From positions 186,001 to 250,000 of the forward strand of contig JAPMOS010000019.1 of assembly GCA_027972325.1 (NCBI GenBank): a stretch of 64,000 bases of DNA, read 5' to 3'. Both the position numbers and the translations under genes were made by a program. Below the pieces are notes generated by a model. It made no database searches and had not been told where the DNA came from. It saw only the letters and a list, made by a program, of their open reading frames with translations. Source of the stretch: Paratrimastix pyriformis. Its lineage: Eukaryota; Preaxostyla; Paratrimastigidae. Positions 1 through 9,560 of this stretch are shown one piece after another. The stretch's first letter is position 1. Each line of letters starts with the position of its first letter.

Positions 1-785
1 GAGCAGGGTCAGGGTTGAATCCCCGTAGAGCGGAACGTTCCGCCATTCAACAATGAGACGTTGGGATGTCGAGCTCACCAGAACCTGGCCTCCATTACCC
101 GGGTGCAAATCCAACTGGGACGGCAGGCGTGAGGTGCGAGCGTGGAAAAACAGACCCACAACAGTGCGATCAGATAATGCGGCTGTCCGGACTTCGGAAT
201 TTGGGCATTGGTGTACTTTGCCTGTTCGCTAGTATCGAAGGTTAAGAATCCGTTTGACGAGAGGGCCACTTGGCTGAAGTAGGTCCCGAAGAAGGGGAAC
301 GAAAATGGCAAGGTCAATGTCTGATAGGTATCATCGCTCATCGACAAAGAGGATGTGCCACTTGCGCCATAAATCTCGTTCCACGAGTAGGTAATGAAGG
401 AAGAGGTGTATGGAGCGGCGTTGTGCGAAGAAGATAGATTGTGATCATGAAAACTGGTCCCGTTCAGCTCCGTCTGGGCAAATACAACATCAACGAGACA
501 TACAACGGCAACGGCAATAATAATTGGCCGCACGGTGACACGACGCGAACGAAACTCAACGAGAGGGATAGTTGCTGTATTCACCGGTTCTTCTGGCAGT
601 TCTGCCGGAATTGGCAAGTCGGGTGGCCAAAACCTCACTACAAGACCAGAATTCACAAGCCACCTCAATTCCGCGATCTCCTCTGCAGGTAACATGGGTA
701 ACTCCTCCCTGGGAGGCACTGGAGCCGAAGCAATCTTCACACTGGTTGAGGCGGCCGCCTCGTGATGGTGGGCCTGCTTGCGCAC
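1..785 (-). CDS. Membrane protein with an extracellular beta-rich domain (partial at both ends)
   Basis: Two exons are visible. Exon 1 (785-156) encodes a short His/Ala/Pro-rich cytoplasmic part, one hydrophobic segment (VRPIIIAVAVVCLVDVVFA, about residues 85-103) and then a Ser/Thr-rich ectodomain with the pattern LPFSFPFFGTYF...VALSSNGFLTF. The FpFfG...SSNG pattern recalls nidogen-like and cell-surface beta domains of protists. A 41-bp intron (155-115, donor GTCTGT, acceptor CCCAG) joins LLW to LDLHPGNGGQVLV; exon 2 then reads in frame to the window edge and contains LIVEWRNVPLYG. The open frame begins with GTG, not ATG, so an upstream exon probably exists beyond 785. Cell-surface function is inferred from topology; no family is assigned. 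Confidence 0.6.
115..155 (-). other. 41-bp intron with GTCTGT donor
   Basis: Removing this segment keeps the ectodomain frame open across the junction (ALLW then LDLHPG). It is one of the clearest examples of the GTCTGT donor seen throughout the window. Confidence 0.65.
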
Positions 786-1388
786 AGGAAAGCGTTCAGA
801 AGATTTGGTGGCTCCGAGTTTTGGAGTTTTCTTTCAGTCCCCTCTTCTCCCGCCGTTGGAGCGACCCCGGACCACTTGGCCCTCATTCGTACCCTCACTG
901 TGCTCCGAGGCTTACCGGGACGCCACCCATCCCATTAAATAAGTCTCTTCGCGACCTTGGCGCCCCGTATCCCTTCAATCATCCCGCCCCTTCACGACCG
1001 GAGACTCGGTGCCGCTCCAGATTCCGGGAGAGAAACAGTGAGCCCCATCTGATCTGGGTTCCTGTCCGGGTCAGGCCCGAGCCCACCGAGCTCGCGGAAC
1101 AAAAAACTCTTTCTTTTGTGTCTCTCCGTGTGCGTGGCTGCGTGTGCGTGGCTGCGTGTGCGGTGTGTGTGTGTGTGTGTGGGGGGGGGGGTAGCAACCC
1201 CGTAGGCGTCCGTAGGAGGTGGAGGCGGTCAGCGGGACGGGGGATCTGCCAAGTGGGTGACCCAAGGGTTGGGACAGGTCGTCGAACCCGGGAGAATCAG
1301 GGCGCGGGCGAGGGATGGTCTCGACTCAATGGATGCGCTGAATCGCGGTGTGTGGTGTGGCCGTTGAGTGGCGTCAGGGAAGAAGGCA
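786..1388. other. Intergenic region between membrane protein and armadillo gene A
   Basis: No convincing gene is seen. It holds a (GT)n/poly-G tract at about 1,155-1,192 and GC-rich sequence on both sides. It should carry the 5' part of the gene ending at 785 and the 3' flank of gene A. Confidence 0.4.
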
Positions 1389-4275
1389 TCAGACGAAAAG
1401 GTCCATGACGGCACTGACAAGGTCGGGGTCCACCCCACGAATGAGGAGGCGCTGCAGGACAGGGCGCACATTGCCAAAGGCTGCCCGGCACCCGGGGTCG
1501 TTGGACAGCATGAAGATGACCCGGAGGAGCTGCTCGGCCACGACGGTGTTGGCGATGGGCATGTGGGGGAGCAGCCTGACCAGGGGGCCCACAACCCCGG
1601 CGCTGACAAAGGCGGGCAGGTTCTTGGGTTCGGCCGATAAGTTGGCGATGGCTCGGAAGAGATGCTCGCTGAGGGCGGGCAGGTTGGGGTGGGCGAGCAG
1701 CCCCACCAGCGGGGCGGCCACCCCGGCCCGCCCAAAGGCGATGCTGTTCTCCGAGTCCCCCGAGAGGTTGGCGATGGACAGGAGGAGCCGCTCCGCCACG
1801 CCCGGCTGTGTGGTGAACAGCTCGCCGTGGGTGAGCAGCCTGATCAGCGGGGTCACAGCCCCGGCACGCCCAAGGGAGGTCCGATTCTCGGCGTCGGTCG
1901 ACAGGTTGGCGACCGTCGCCAGGAGCTCCTCGGCCACGGCGGGCGCGGTGAAGGGCAGGTCGGGGAAGGCGTTGAGCAGCCGGACCAGCGGGGCGGCCAC
2001 ACCGGCGCGCCCAAAGGCGGCCCCAATTTCGGGGTCCACAGAAAGGTTGGCCATCGCGTCGAAGACCAGCCCGTTGGGGCGGCTGGTGAGCAGGCCGACC
2101 AGCGGGGCCACAACCCGGGCACGCCATAAGGCGGTCTTGTTCGCCTGGTCCGCGGACAGGTTGGCGATGGTCAGGAGGAGCTTCTCGGAAATCCCGGCGC
2201 TGGGGTTGCCGGAGAGCAGCCTGACCAGCGGGGCGGCCACCCCGGCCCGCTCAAAGGCGGTCCTGATCTCGGGCACCATGGACAGGTTGGCGAGCGCCCC
2301 GAGGAACTGCTCGGCAGCCCCGGGGCAGGTGGTGGGCAGGTTGGGGTTGGCGATGAGCATCCTGGCCAGCGGGGCGGCCACCCCGGCCCGTCCAAAGGCG
2401 GCACCGTGCTTGGGGTCATCGGCGATGTTGCCGATCGCCATGAAGAGCTGCTCGGCCACGCCGGGCGTGGCGGTGAGGAGGTCGGGGTGGGCCGAGAGCA
2501 GCCCGACCAGCGAGGGGGCGATCCCGGCACGCTCCAGGGAGGCCTTGTTCTGGGGATCATGGTCCGCGAGGATAGCCACGGTCCTGAGGAGCACCTCGGC
2601 CAGGCGGGGGGGGCCCGTGGCGGGCAGGCCAGTGCCGAGCAGCCCGACGAGTGTGGCGGCCACCCCGGCACGCCCAAAGGCGGTCCTGTTGCCGGGATCC
2701 ATGGACAGGCAGGCGATGGCCACCAGGACGAGCCCGGCCACCTCGGGGGGCAGGTTCGTGCGGACATCGAGCAGCTTGACCAATGGGGCCACAATCCCGG
2801 CCTGCCCCAGCAGAGCGGCCGTCTTCTCGTCCTCGCGGATCAGGTGGCCGATCTCGTAGAGGAACGCCGTCGTCGCGTTGGGATCGGCCAGGAGGGTGTC
2901 CACGGGGGCCGAGAGCCGGGAAACCAGCGCCTTGAGCCGCGCTGGATCGGGCGGCCCGCCACGAGGAGGGGCCGACGCTTGACCGCGGCCCGGGGGGGCA
3001 GCTGCAGAGGATGAGATGGGAGGTGAGGCGGGAACCAACGTCACACCCGCCGTGCAACACAACCCCCTGTGCCTCTTGAACGGGACGGACCCGCCCCCTC
3101 GGCCGGTTGCGACTCGGCAGTGCGGCGCTGCTCCTTCGGCTTCTGCTTCTTCTTGAGCTTCTTCCGCTCGGCCTTGTCAGCGGGCGGCGGCTGGGACGGC
3201 TGGGACGGCTGGGACGGCTGGGGCGGCTGGGGCCGCAGGGGCAGCAGGGGAACCAGAAGCACCACCGGATGGACCCGGCTGGCCCGCATAACCGCGCGCA
3301 CCGTCTTGGCGCTGTCCACCAGGCCTGCGTACAGGAGCGGGGCAGGCGGGTTGGGTGGGCAAATGTGAGGGTCAGAGTCGACTCCCCCGTCATCATCCCC
3401 CGTCCATCGGTGCCGAGGCCGATCCAAAAGCAGACCGGTGACATCCCCGGATGAGGCCCCGATGGCGGGCGCGCCGGTGACGATGCGTCCCTCGAACCGG
3501 ACGGCCATCAGCTTCATGAAATCCAAGAGCCCCATATCCTCGGCCTCCTCAGGGTCGATCTCGACCGTCTGGGGGGGCATCCCGGCCGCCTCCAGCCGCA
3601 AGGTGCACATGGCCAGGGGCGGCAGCGGCTCCAGAGGTGGTGTGGATGGGGGCTTCTTGGCTGTCGGCTTCACCATGTCGTCAGCGCCAGGGATTGGTGG
3701 TGCAGGTGTTGGGGCTGCTGGCGCCGAATGAGCGGCGGCTGTGGCGGGACCGATGGCTGCTTCTGCCCTGGTTGTTTCCGTGGGCAAATTTGACTGTGCT
3801 TGCGGAGGAGGTGCTGAGATTCCAGTGACAGCCGTACTTGGACCTGTTGGAGTCAGGGTTGAAATGGTTGGCGGAGCTGCCGTCTGGCGATGCAAAGATG
3901 ATGTGGTTCGTTGGCGAAGAGCAAATGTGGATGGCACCCGAGAAAGCGCAGATGTTTAACAGACCATTGGCATTGAAGAAAGGGTGATCTTCAAAGGAGG
4001 CAGAGGGTTTTCCTGCAGATAGCCCTCCAATGAGTCGTCGCCTGCGATAGCTGTCGTCCCAGAATCCCATAAAATAAGTTGAGTATTTTCGATCGCTTGG
4101 CCGACAGACCGAATAAGTCTCCGTCACTCAGGTAGCCGATTTCAACGATTGATTTTGTGGCGTACTCCCGGCCAATCATCAATTTGAGCGCCTCAAACCC
4201 GGCATTCTTGACGAAGGGAACCCTCCGTTTTTTTGCGCCCTCGACATCGAGGACCAATGTGACCTTTTCGCTCAT
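1389..4275 (-). CDS. PB1 + armadillo-repeat protein A
   Basis: Member A of a four-gene family. The ATG at 4,275 opens a PB1 domain (RRVPF, YLSDGDLF, then AIAGDDSLEGYLQ after a 59-bp intron at 4,109-4,051 with a GTCTGT donor). A second GTCTGT intron follows SSMPM and joins a Pro/Ala-rich linker. Next is a second beta-grasp-like module (MCTLRLEAAGMPPQTVEI ... DFMKLMAVRFEG ... LVDSAKTVRAVMR ... VVLLVPL), then a Lys-rich stretch. A further intron with donor GTCCGT leads to about ten armadillo/HEAT-like repeats of the type NLS-x-DPEN-x-AFGRAGVAAPLVRLL. The stop is TGA at 1,391-1,389. PB1 domains pair with other PB1 or acidic OPCA surfaces and armadillo repeats bind extended peptides, so a cytoplasmic scaffold is inferred. 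Gene B lies directly upstream on the same strand. Confidence 0.8.
4051..4109 (-). other. 59-bp intron inside PB1 domain of gene A
   Basis: Splits the PB1 acidic motif between DLF and AIAGDD. The same intron at the same codon phase, always with donor GTCTGT, is present in gene B, gene D and the stray PB1 unit, so it predates the duplications. Confidence 0.7.
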
Positions 4276-4624
4276 TCCGGCGATCTGGGTCTAGAGACGA
4301 GGTTGAACATTCATTGAATAATTCAAAAATTTCGGTTTGCTTGATGGACAGTCACGATTCGCTGACATCAGAGTCAGAGATGACAACAACGCGAGAACTG
4401 GAGGTGGTGGATGTGCCGCTTGTTTTGATCACAAATGGGGCAAAACCACCAAAAACGAGATAGAGAAAGTGGAGCTTGGGCGTTGGGTGACTTGTCGTGA
4501 GAGGTCCGAGTCGAGTCCCAGGCGACAGGTGCGGCGCCCCAGTTGGTGGCTCGTCCCCCCCGCCACCCCGGTGCCGAAGATGTCGATCGGAGGGCAGAGT
4601 GGAAAAAAAGTGGACGGGGAAGGT
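4276..4624. promoter_or_regulatory. Intergenic region upstream of gene A
   Basis: 349 bp between the start of A and the stop of B. The first 60 bp are unusually A/T-rich for this genome and include the palindrome TTGAATAATTCAA (about 4,313-4,325). A promoter role is inferred from position and composition only. Confidence 0.3.
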
Positions 4625-7453
4625 TCAGGCAGCGAGTATGCGCATGATCTCCTGGACGAGCGGGAGATTGACCCGGGGGAACGCGAGGAAGCGCTCCAGA
4701 TGGGGGCGGGCAGCCACCATGGCGGCCCGGTTGGGGCCCATGGCCATCATGAGGAGGACCCGCAGCAGCATCTCGGTCACGAAGGGGCTGCTGTTGGGCA
4801 GGTTGGGGTTGGCCGCGAGCAGCTTGACCAGGGGGGCGGCCACCCCGGCCCGGCCAAAGGCGGCGTTGTTCTCGGGGTGGGCCGAGAGCCGGGCGATGGC
4901 CGCGAGGAGCTGCTCGGCCACCCCGGGGCTGGTGGTGGGCAGGTTGGGCTGGGCAGCGAGCAGCCTGACCAGCGGGACGATCACACCGGCACGCCCAAAG
5001 GCCGGGCTGTTCTCGAGGTCATCGGCGATGTTGGCGATCGAGCCGAGGAGCACCTCAGCCACACCGGGGTATGTGGTGGCCAGCTGGGGGTGGGCCGTGA
5101 GCAGCTTGACCAGCGGGACAACGATGCCGGCACGCCCAAAGGAGGCCCGATCTTCGGCATCCACCGAAAGGTTCGCAACGGCCCCCAGGAGCTGCTCGGA
5201 CACGGCGGGCCGGGTGGCAGGCAGCTGGGGGTTGGCGGAGATCAGCCGGACCAGCGGAACCACGACCCCGGCCCGCCCAAAGGCGGCCCGGTTGTTCGTG
5301 TCGGCGGCAAGGTTGCGGATGGCCAGCAGGAGCACCTCGGCCACCCCGGGGCTGGTGGTGGGCAGGTCGGTGCGGGAGGTGAGCAGTCGGACCAGCGGGA
5401 CCAGAAGCCCGGCACGGGCAAAGGAGACCATGTTCGCCGGGTCCACGGCCAGGTGGGCAATGGCCCCCAGGAGGTGCTCGGCCAGGGCGGGGTTGCTGGC
5501 GGGCAGGTCGGGGTGGTCGGTGAACCACCGGACGAGAGGGGCGGCCACCCCGGCCCGCCCAAACGCGACCATGTTCTCAGGGGCGGCCGCGAGGCCCGTG
5601 ATGGCCACGAGGAGTTTTTCGGCCACGGCGGGGCTGGCGGTGAGCAGATTGGGGTCGGCGGCCAGCAGCCTGACCAGCGGGGCGGCCACCCCGGCCCGCC
5701 CAAAGCCAGCCCGGAGCTCGGAATGATCGGAGAGGAGGGCGACAACAGTCAGGAGCTGCTCAAGCGTCTCGGGGCTGGTGGTGAGCATGGTGGGGTTGGC
5801 CGTGAGCAGCTTGACCAGCGGGGCCACAACGCCGGCCCGCCCAAAGACGATCGTGTTCTCGGAGGCGACCAGCAGATGGCTGATGGCCCCGAGGAAGAGC
5901 TGCGCCGCGGGGTTGGGCGTGGGCAGGTCGCAGCGGGCGGCGCTGTGGGGCCGGCCACCACGGGTCCCAGCATGGACGCGGCTCGGAAGTCCTCGCGCAC
6001 CAGGCGGATGATTTCCTGCAGGCCCGTCGTGATCGTGAGCATGTCCGCGTCCACGGGGTCGGTGAGGGCCAGCCGGGAGACCAGCGCCCGGATCCGGCCC
6101 GCCAGGTCGGTCGGAGGGCCGCCGCCACGAGGGGGAGAAGCCGACGCTTGGGCGCGGGGGGGAGCATCTGCGGGGGGGGGGGGGGGGTGCGTGAGAGGCA
6201 AATGGGTGACAGCGCAGCAGAAGAGAGAGCGCAGACGGTCGCCCGCCCAACCCCCCATCTCCTTCCAAAACGGACCCGCCACGTGCGCATGGGCGGCCTG
6301 TTGCTGCGGCGGCTCGGCGGCGTGCGGCGATTCCTTCGGCTTCTGCTTCTTGGGCTTCTTCCGCTCGGCCTTGGCGGCGCTGGGCGGCAGGGGCCGCAGG
6401 GGCACCTGGAGCACCACCGGCTGGGCCAGGCTGGCCCGCAGAACCGAATGCAGCGACTCGGCGCTGTCCACCAGGCCTGCGTCGGAGGGGGCGAGGTGGA
6501 CGAAGAGGAGTGAGAGTCAGAATTGGAATTGGCTCCAGCGCCGAAAACCGTGCAACTCCCGACGAACCATCCGCGCCCTCCCCCACCCCGCAAGCCATGG
6601 CAGAATCTCTGTTGATTCGTGGCAGACCGGTGACAGCCTCGGGTGTGGCCCCAATGGCGGGCGCACCGGCAATTGAGCGCCCCTCGAAGTGGGTGGCCAG
6701 CAGCCCCATGAACTCCTCCAGCCGCATCGCCTCGACCTGATCGGGGGCGATCTCGACCGTCCGGGGCGGCAGCCCGACCGCCTCCAGCCGCAGCGTGCAC
6801 ATGGCCAGGGCCGGCAGTGGCTCTGGCGGATCATTGGGTATCTGCTTTACGTGGTCATCGTGGGCCGCTGATGGTTGCGGCGGTTGGGGTGCCGATTCGG
6901 GTGCTGCTGCTGTGGTGGCTGTTACCCTGGTTGTCTCCGTCGCTCTTGGCGGTGGGGACGTTTCTTGCGGAGGTGGTGATTCTGGAACTCCAAAAGTCGC
7001 CGTAGATGCGCTTGTTGACGACAGGGTTGCTGGCGGGGCGGGCGGAGTCGCCGCCTGGAAATGATGCCGATGGTCGGGAAGAGAAAAAAATTCGAATTGC
7101 CACTCGTTCAAAAGGGCAAAGGTGCAAACAGACCGCTTCCATTGCTGTGGAAGAAAGGGTTATCTTCAATGGAGGCAGCGGGTTTTCTTGGAGATAGCCC
7201 TCAAGCGAGTCATCGGTCGCAATCGCTGCCCATCACAAACAACCAATGTCATCCTTTCTCAGGTTCAGGCTCGGAGAGACAGACCAAATACATCCCCGTC
7301 GCTCAGATAGGAGATTTTTACCAGGGATTCTGTGCCAAACTCCCGTGCGATCAAAGATTTGAGTGCCTCGAACCCAGCACTTTTAAGAAAGGGAACTCTC
7401 CGTTTTTTGGCTCCTTCAACCGAGAGGACCAGTGAGACTTTCTCGGACATCAT
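4625..7453 (-). CDS. PB1 + armadillo-repeat protein B
   Basis: Same plan as A. ATG at 7,453 (ATG ATG TCC GAG) precedes a PB1 domain with KRRVPF, YLSDGDVF and, after a GTCTGT intron, AIATDDSLEGYLQ. The linker is Pro/Thr-rich. The second beta-grasp-like module reads CTLRLEAVGLPPRTVEI ... EEFMGLLATHFEG, then, across a GTCTGC intron, GLVDSAESLHSVLRAS ... VVLQVPL. A Lys-rich stretch (AERKKPKKQKPKE) and a GTCCGT intron containing a poly-G run lead into about ten armadillo repeats (AFGRAGVVVPLVRLL type), ending at TGA 4,627-4,625. The frame is open upstream of 7,453 into another PB1 unit, so the true start could lie further 5'. Codon use and GC match the neighbours. The long open frame on the opposite strand (4,337-6,676) is a shadow. 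Confidence 0.8.
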
Positions 7454-7479
7454 CGCGGAAGAAAATCCGGCCGACAGCG

Positions 7480-7780
7480 GCGAGGGCCGTGGTTGAGTAC
7501 CCGTTTGCAGGCAACTCTTGAGATAGTCTTCAAACGAGGCATCGGCTGCGATTGCTGTCAGGCGAAAAAAAACCACGTTCGCGTTAACATTTTCACTCAA
7601 CTCGACGAATACAGACAAAAAACATCCCCGTCGCTCAGATAGGAGATTTCCATTATTGATTTTGGGGCAAACTCCCGTGCGAGCAAAGATTTTAGCGCCC
7701 CAAAATCTGCATTCCTGGGAAACGGGACTCTTCGTTTGGTTGCTCCGTCGACCACGAGGACCAGCCGAATGATCTTCTCT
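7480..7780 (-). pseudogene. Extra PB1 unit cut at its 5' end by LINE 1
   Basis: A second PB1 copy lies just upstream of gene B: KRRVPFPRNADFGALKSLL ... EISYLSDGDVF, then a GTCTGT intron with acceptor CTGACAG and SIAADASFEDYLKSCLQ. Its reading frame continues without a stop through a short linker into the ATG-ATG of gene B, so B may once have had tandem PB1 domains. The 5' end lacks the usual initiator (family members begin MSEK or MEHT) and abuts the head of a LINE on the other strand at about 7,780. Either the start was lost to the insertion or this is a leftover of a broken neighbour. Confidence 0.55.
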
Positions 7781-8355
7781 TGGAACACGAGACTCTGTCG
7801 ACCATAGAACCGTTTTCTCTGCACAAGGCTCAAGAACCACCTCCCCAGACCCCTTCTGGTGTGTCTGGGGTCCCAACTGCCTCTGAGGTAGCTCGAGCCC
7901 TTCTTGCTGCGGCTGTTGCCCAGGGATTCTCGCTATTTGACTGCGGCGGTCAAGGTGATTGTTTTTTCCGCTCTGTGGCTGCAGCCACGGGCCGATCCAC
8001 GGAGCAGCACGCGGGGGAGCGCCTCCGCGCCTGCTGCTTCTTCGGGACCAACTCGGCCGTGCTGAGGCTCTTCATCCGAGACGAACTCCATTTCGATTTT
8101 GACACCGGAGCCCCCCAAGATTTGAGCCCCTTCAGCCAGAAGATCCAGGCCCACGTTACCCGCATGGTCTCCCCCGGCCGGGTGCCCGAAAGGGCTCTCC
8201 TCCTGAGCTGGGCGCTGGCCGCCGAGCGGTCGGTGATCATCATCACCGATGGGCCTCGCTTCTCGCGGTTGGGACTTGCCTCCTCCCCGCCGGTTTTCCT
8301 TTCATTGTCCAATCAGCATTACCGTGCCTATCTGCCTGCCGCCCCCCTGCGCACG

Positions 8356-8480
8356 CCCGCAACACCCATCCCTCAGCCTGCCGCAACACCCACCCCTCAG
8401 CCTGCCGCAACACCCATCCCTCAGCCTGCCGCAACACCCATCCCTCAGCCTGCCGCAACACCCATCCCTCAGCCTGCCGC
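8356..8480 (+). repeat. 24-bp minisatellite in LINE 1
   Basis: About five tandem copies of a unit encoding PAATPIPQ. Being a multiple of three, it keeps the frame open. Confidence 0.7.
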
Positions 8481-9392
8481 CTCCCTTCAGCAGCCATCGC
8501 CGTCCTCCCAGCCCAACCCCTCACTCCAGCAACCCCTGCAAGCCGCTCCCACTCCGCAACCATCAGCCTCCCAGCCCGGCCGCATCTTCAAGTCCGCAGA
8601 TGAACTCGCCCGATCCGGCTTCCTCCGCCTGGTCACCCTGGCCAGGTGGCTCAAGGACCCGTCCATCGTCACCTCCCTCAAGCTCGTCCAGTTTGGCGCC
8701 AGTGGCCAAAAGATCCTCCTCGAGCAGCCGACCGCCCCCATCGCCCACGCAGTCCGGGACAGGGTCCTCAGGGTTGCGACCAACCGCGACCTCCTAGCCC
8801 GACTCGCCATCGCCTCCATCCATCTCATCGCTCCAGCACACAAATCTCGCCTCGCCGATGTCGCGCTCCTCAATTGGCTCCCTCCCCAGGCAACGCAGAC
8901 CCCCACCCCCACTCCCCCTCCCTTCCACCCACAAGCCTCCCCACCCTCCGAGTGCCACCCCATCCCTGCGTCGCAATGGGTCCCGCCGTCGTTTTACCCT
9001 CGCCAGGTTTCCCGCTTCGCCGTCGCGTTCAAGTCCCGCCTGTCCGCTCTCGTCACGCTCCTTCCTTCGGCAACCACCAGCCCGCCTGACCCCGCCTCCA
9101 AGCCGGCCGTGGAGCAGGCAACTGCCTCACTGCTGGCCCTACCCAACGAGCTCCTGGCCCGCCGAGTCGCCAACCGCAAACGCCGCCACGTCGACAAGAT
9201 CACCGCCCGGTATACCCGCGCCGACCAGCTCATCGGGCAAGGCCGCATCTCCACCGCGGTCTCACTCCTCCGCAAAGGGGAGGTCCAACTGACGCCCGAC
9301 GAACAGCTCGCCGCAATGACCGCCGCCCATCCCAAGCCCGCAAGCAACCCGTCCACCGACGCCATCGCCACCTTGTTCAGCCAGTCCGCATC

Positions 9393-9560
9393 ACCGTCCG
9401 ATCAGCCTGCCGTCGCCCCGTCCGATCAGCCTGCCGTCGCACCGTCCGCCCAGCCTGCCGTCGCACCGTCCGCTCAGCCTGCCGTCGCCCCGTCCGCTCG
9501 GCCTGCCGTCGCCCCGTCCGATCAGCCTGCCGTCGCACCGTCCGCTCAGCCTGCCGTCGA
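9393..9560 (+). repeat. 24-bp minisatellite in LINE 1
   Basis: About seven tandem copies of a unit encoding QPAVAPSA/D just upstream of the reverse transcriptase. It lies in a flexible linker and varies at one codon per unit. Confidence 0.7.

Noticed and set aside
1155-1192. (GT)n tract as a retroposon tail
   Set aside because: No target-site duplication or element body is recognisable next to it.
4337-6676. 779-codon open frame on the plus strand
   Set aside because: It is the antisense shadow of the armadillo array of gene B; GC-rich repeats keep all frames open. The same applies to plus-strand frames at 1,348-2,859 over gene A and to many others opposite C and T genes.
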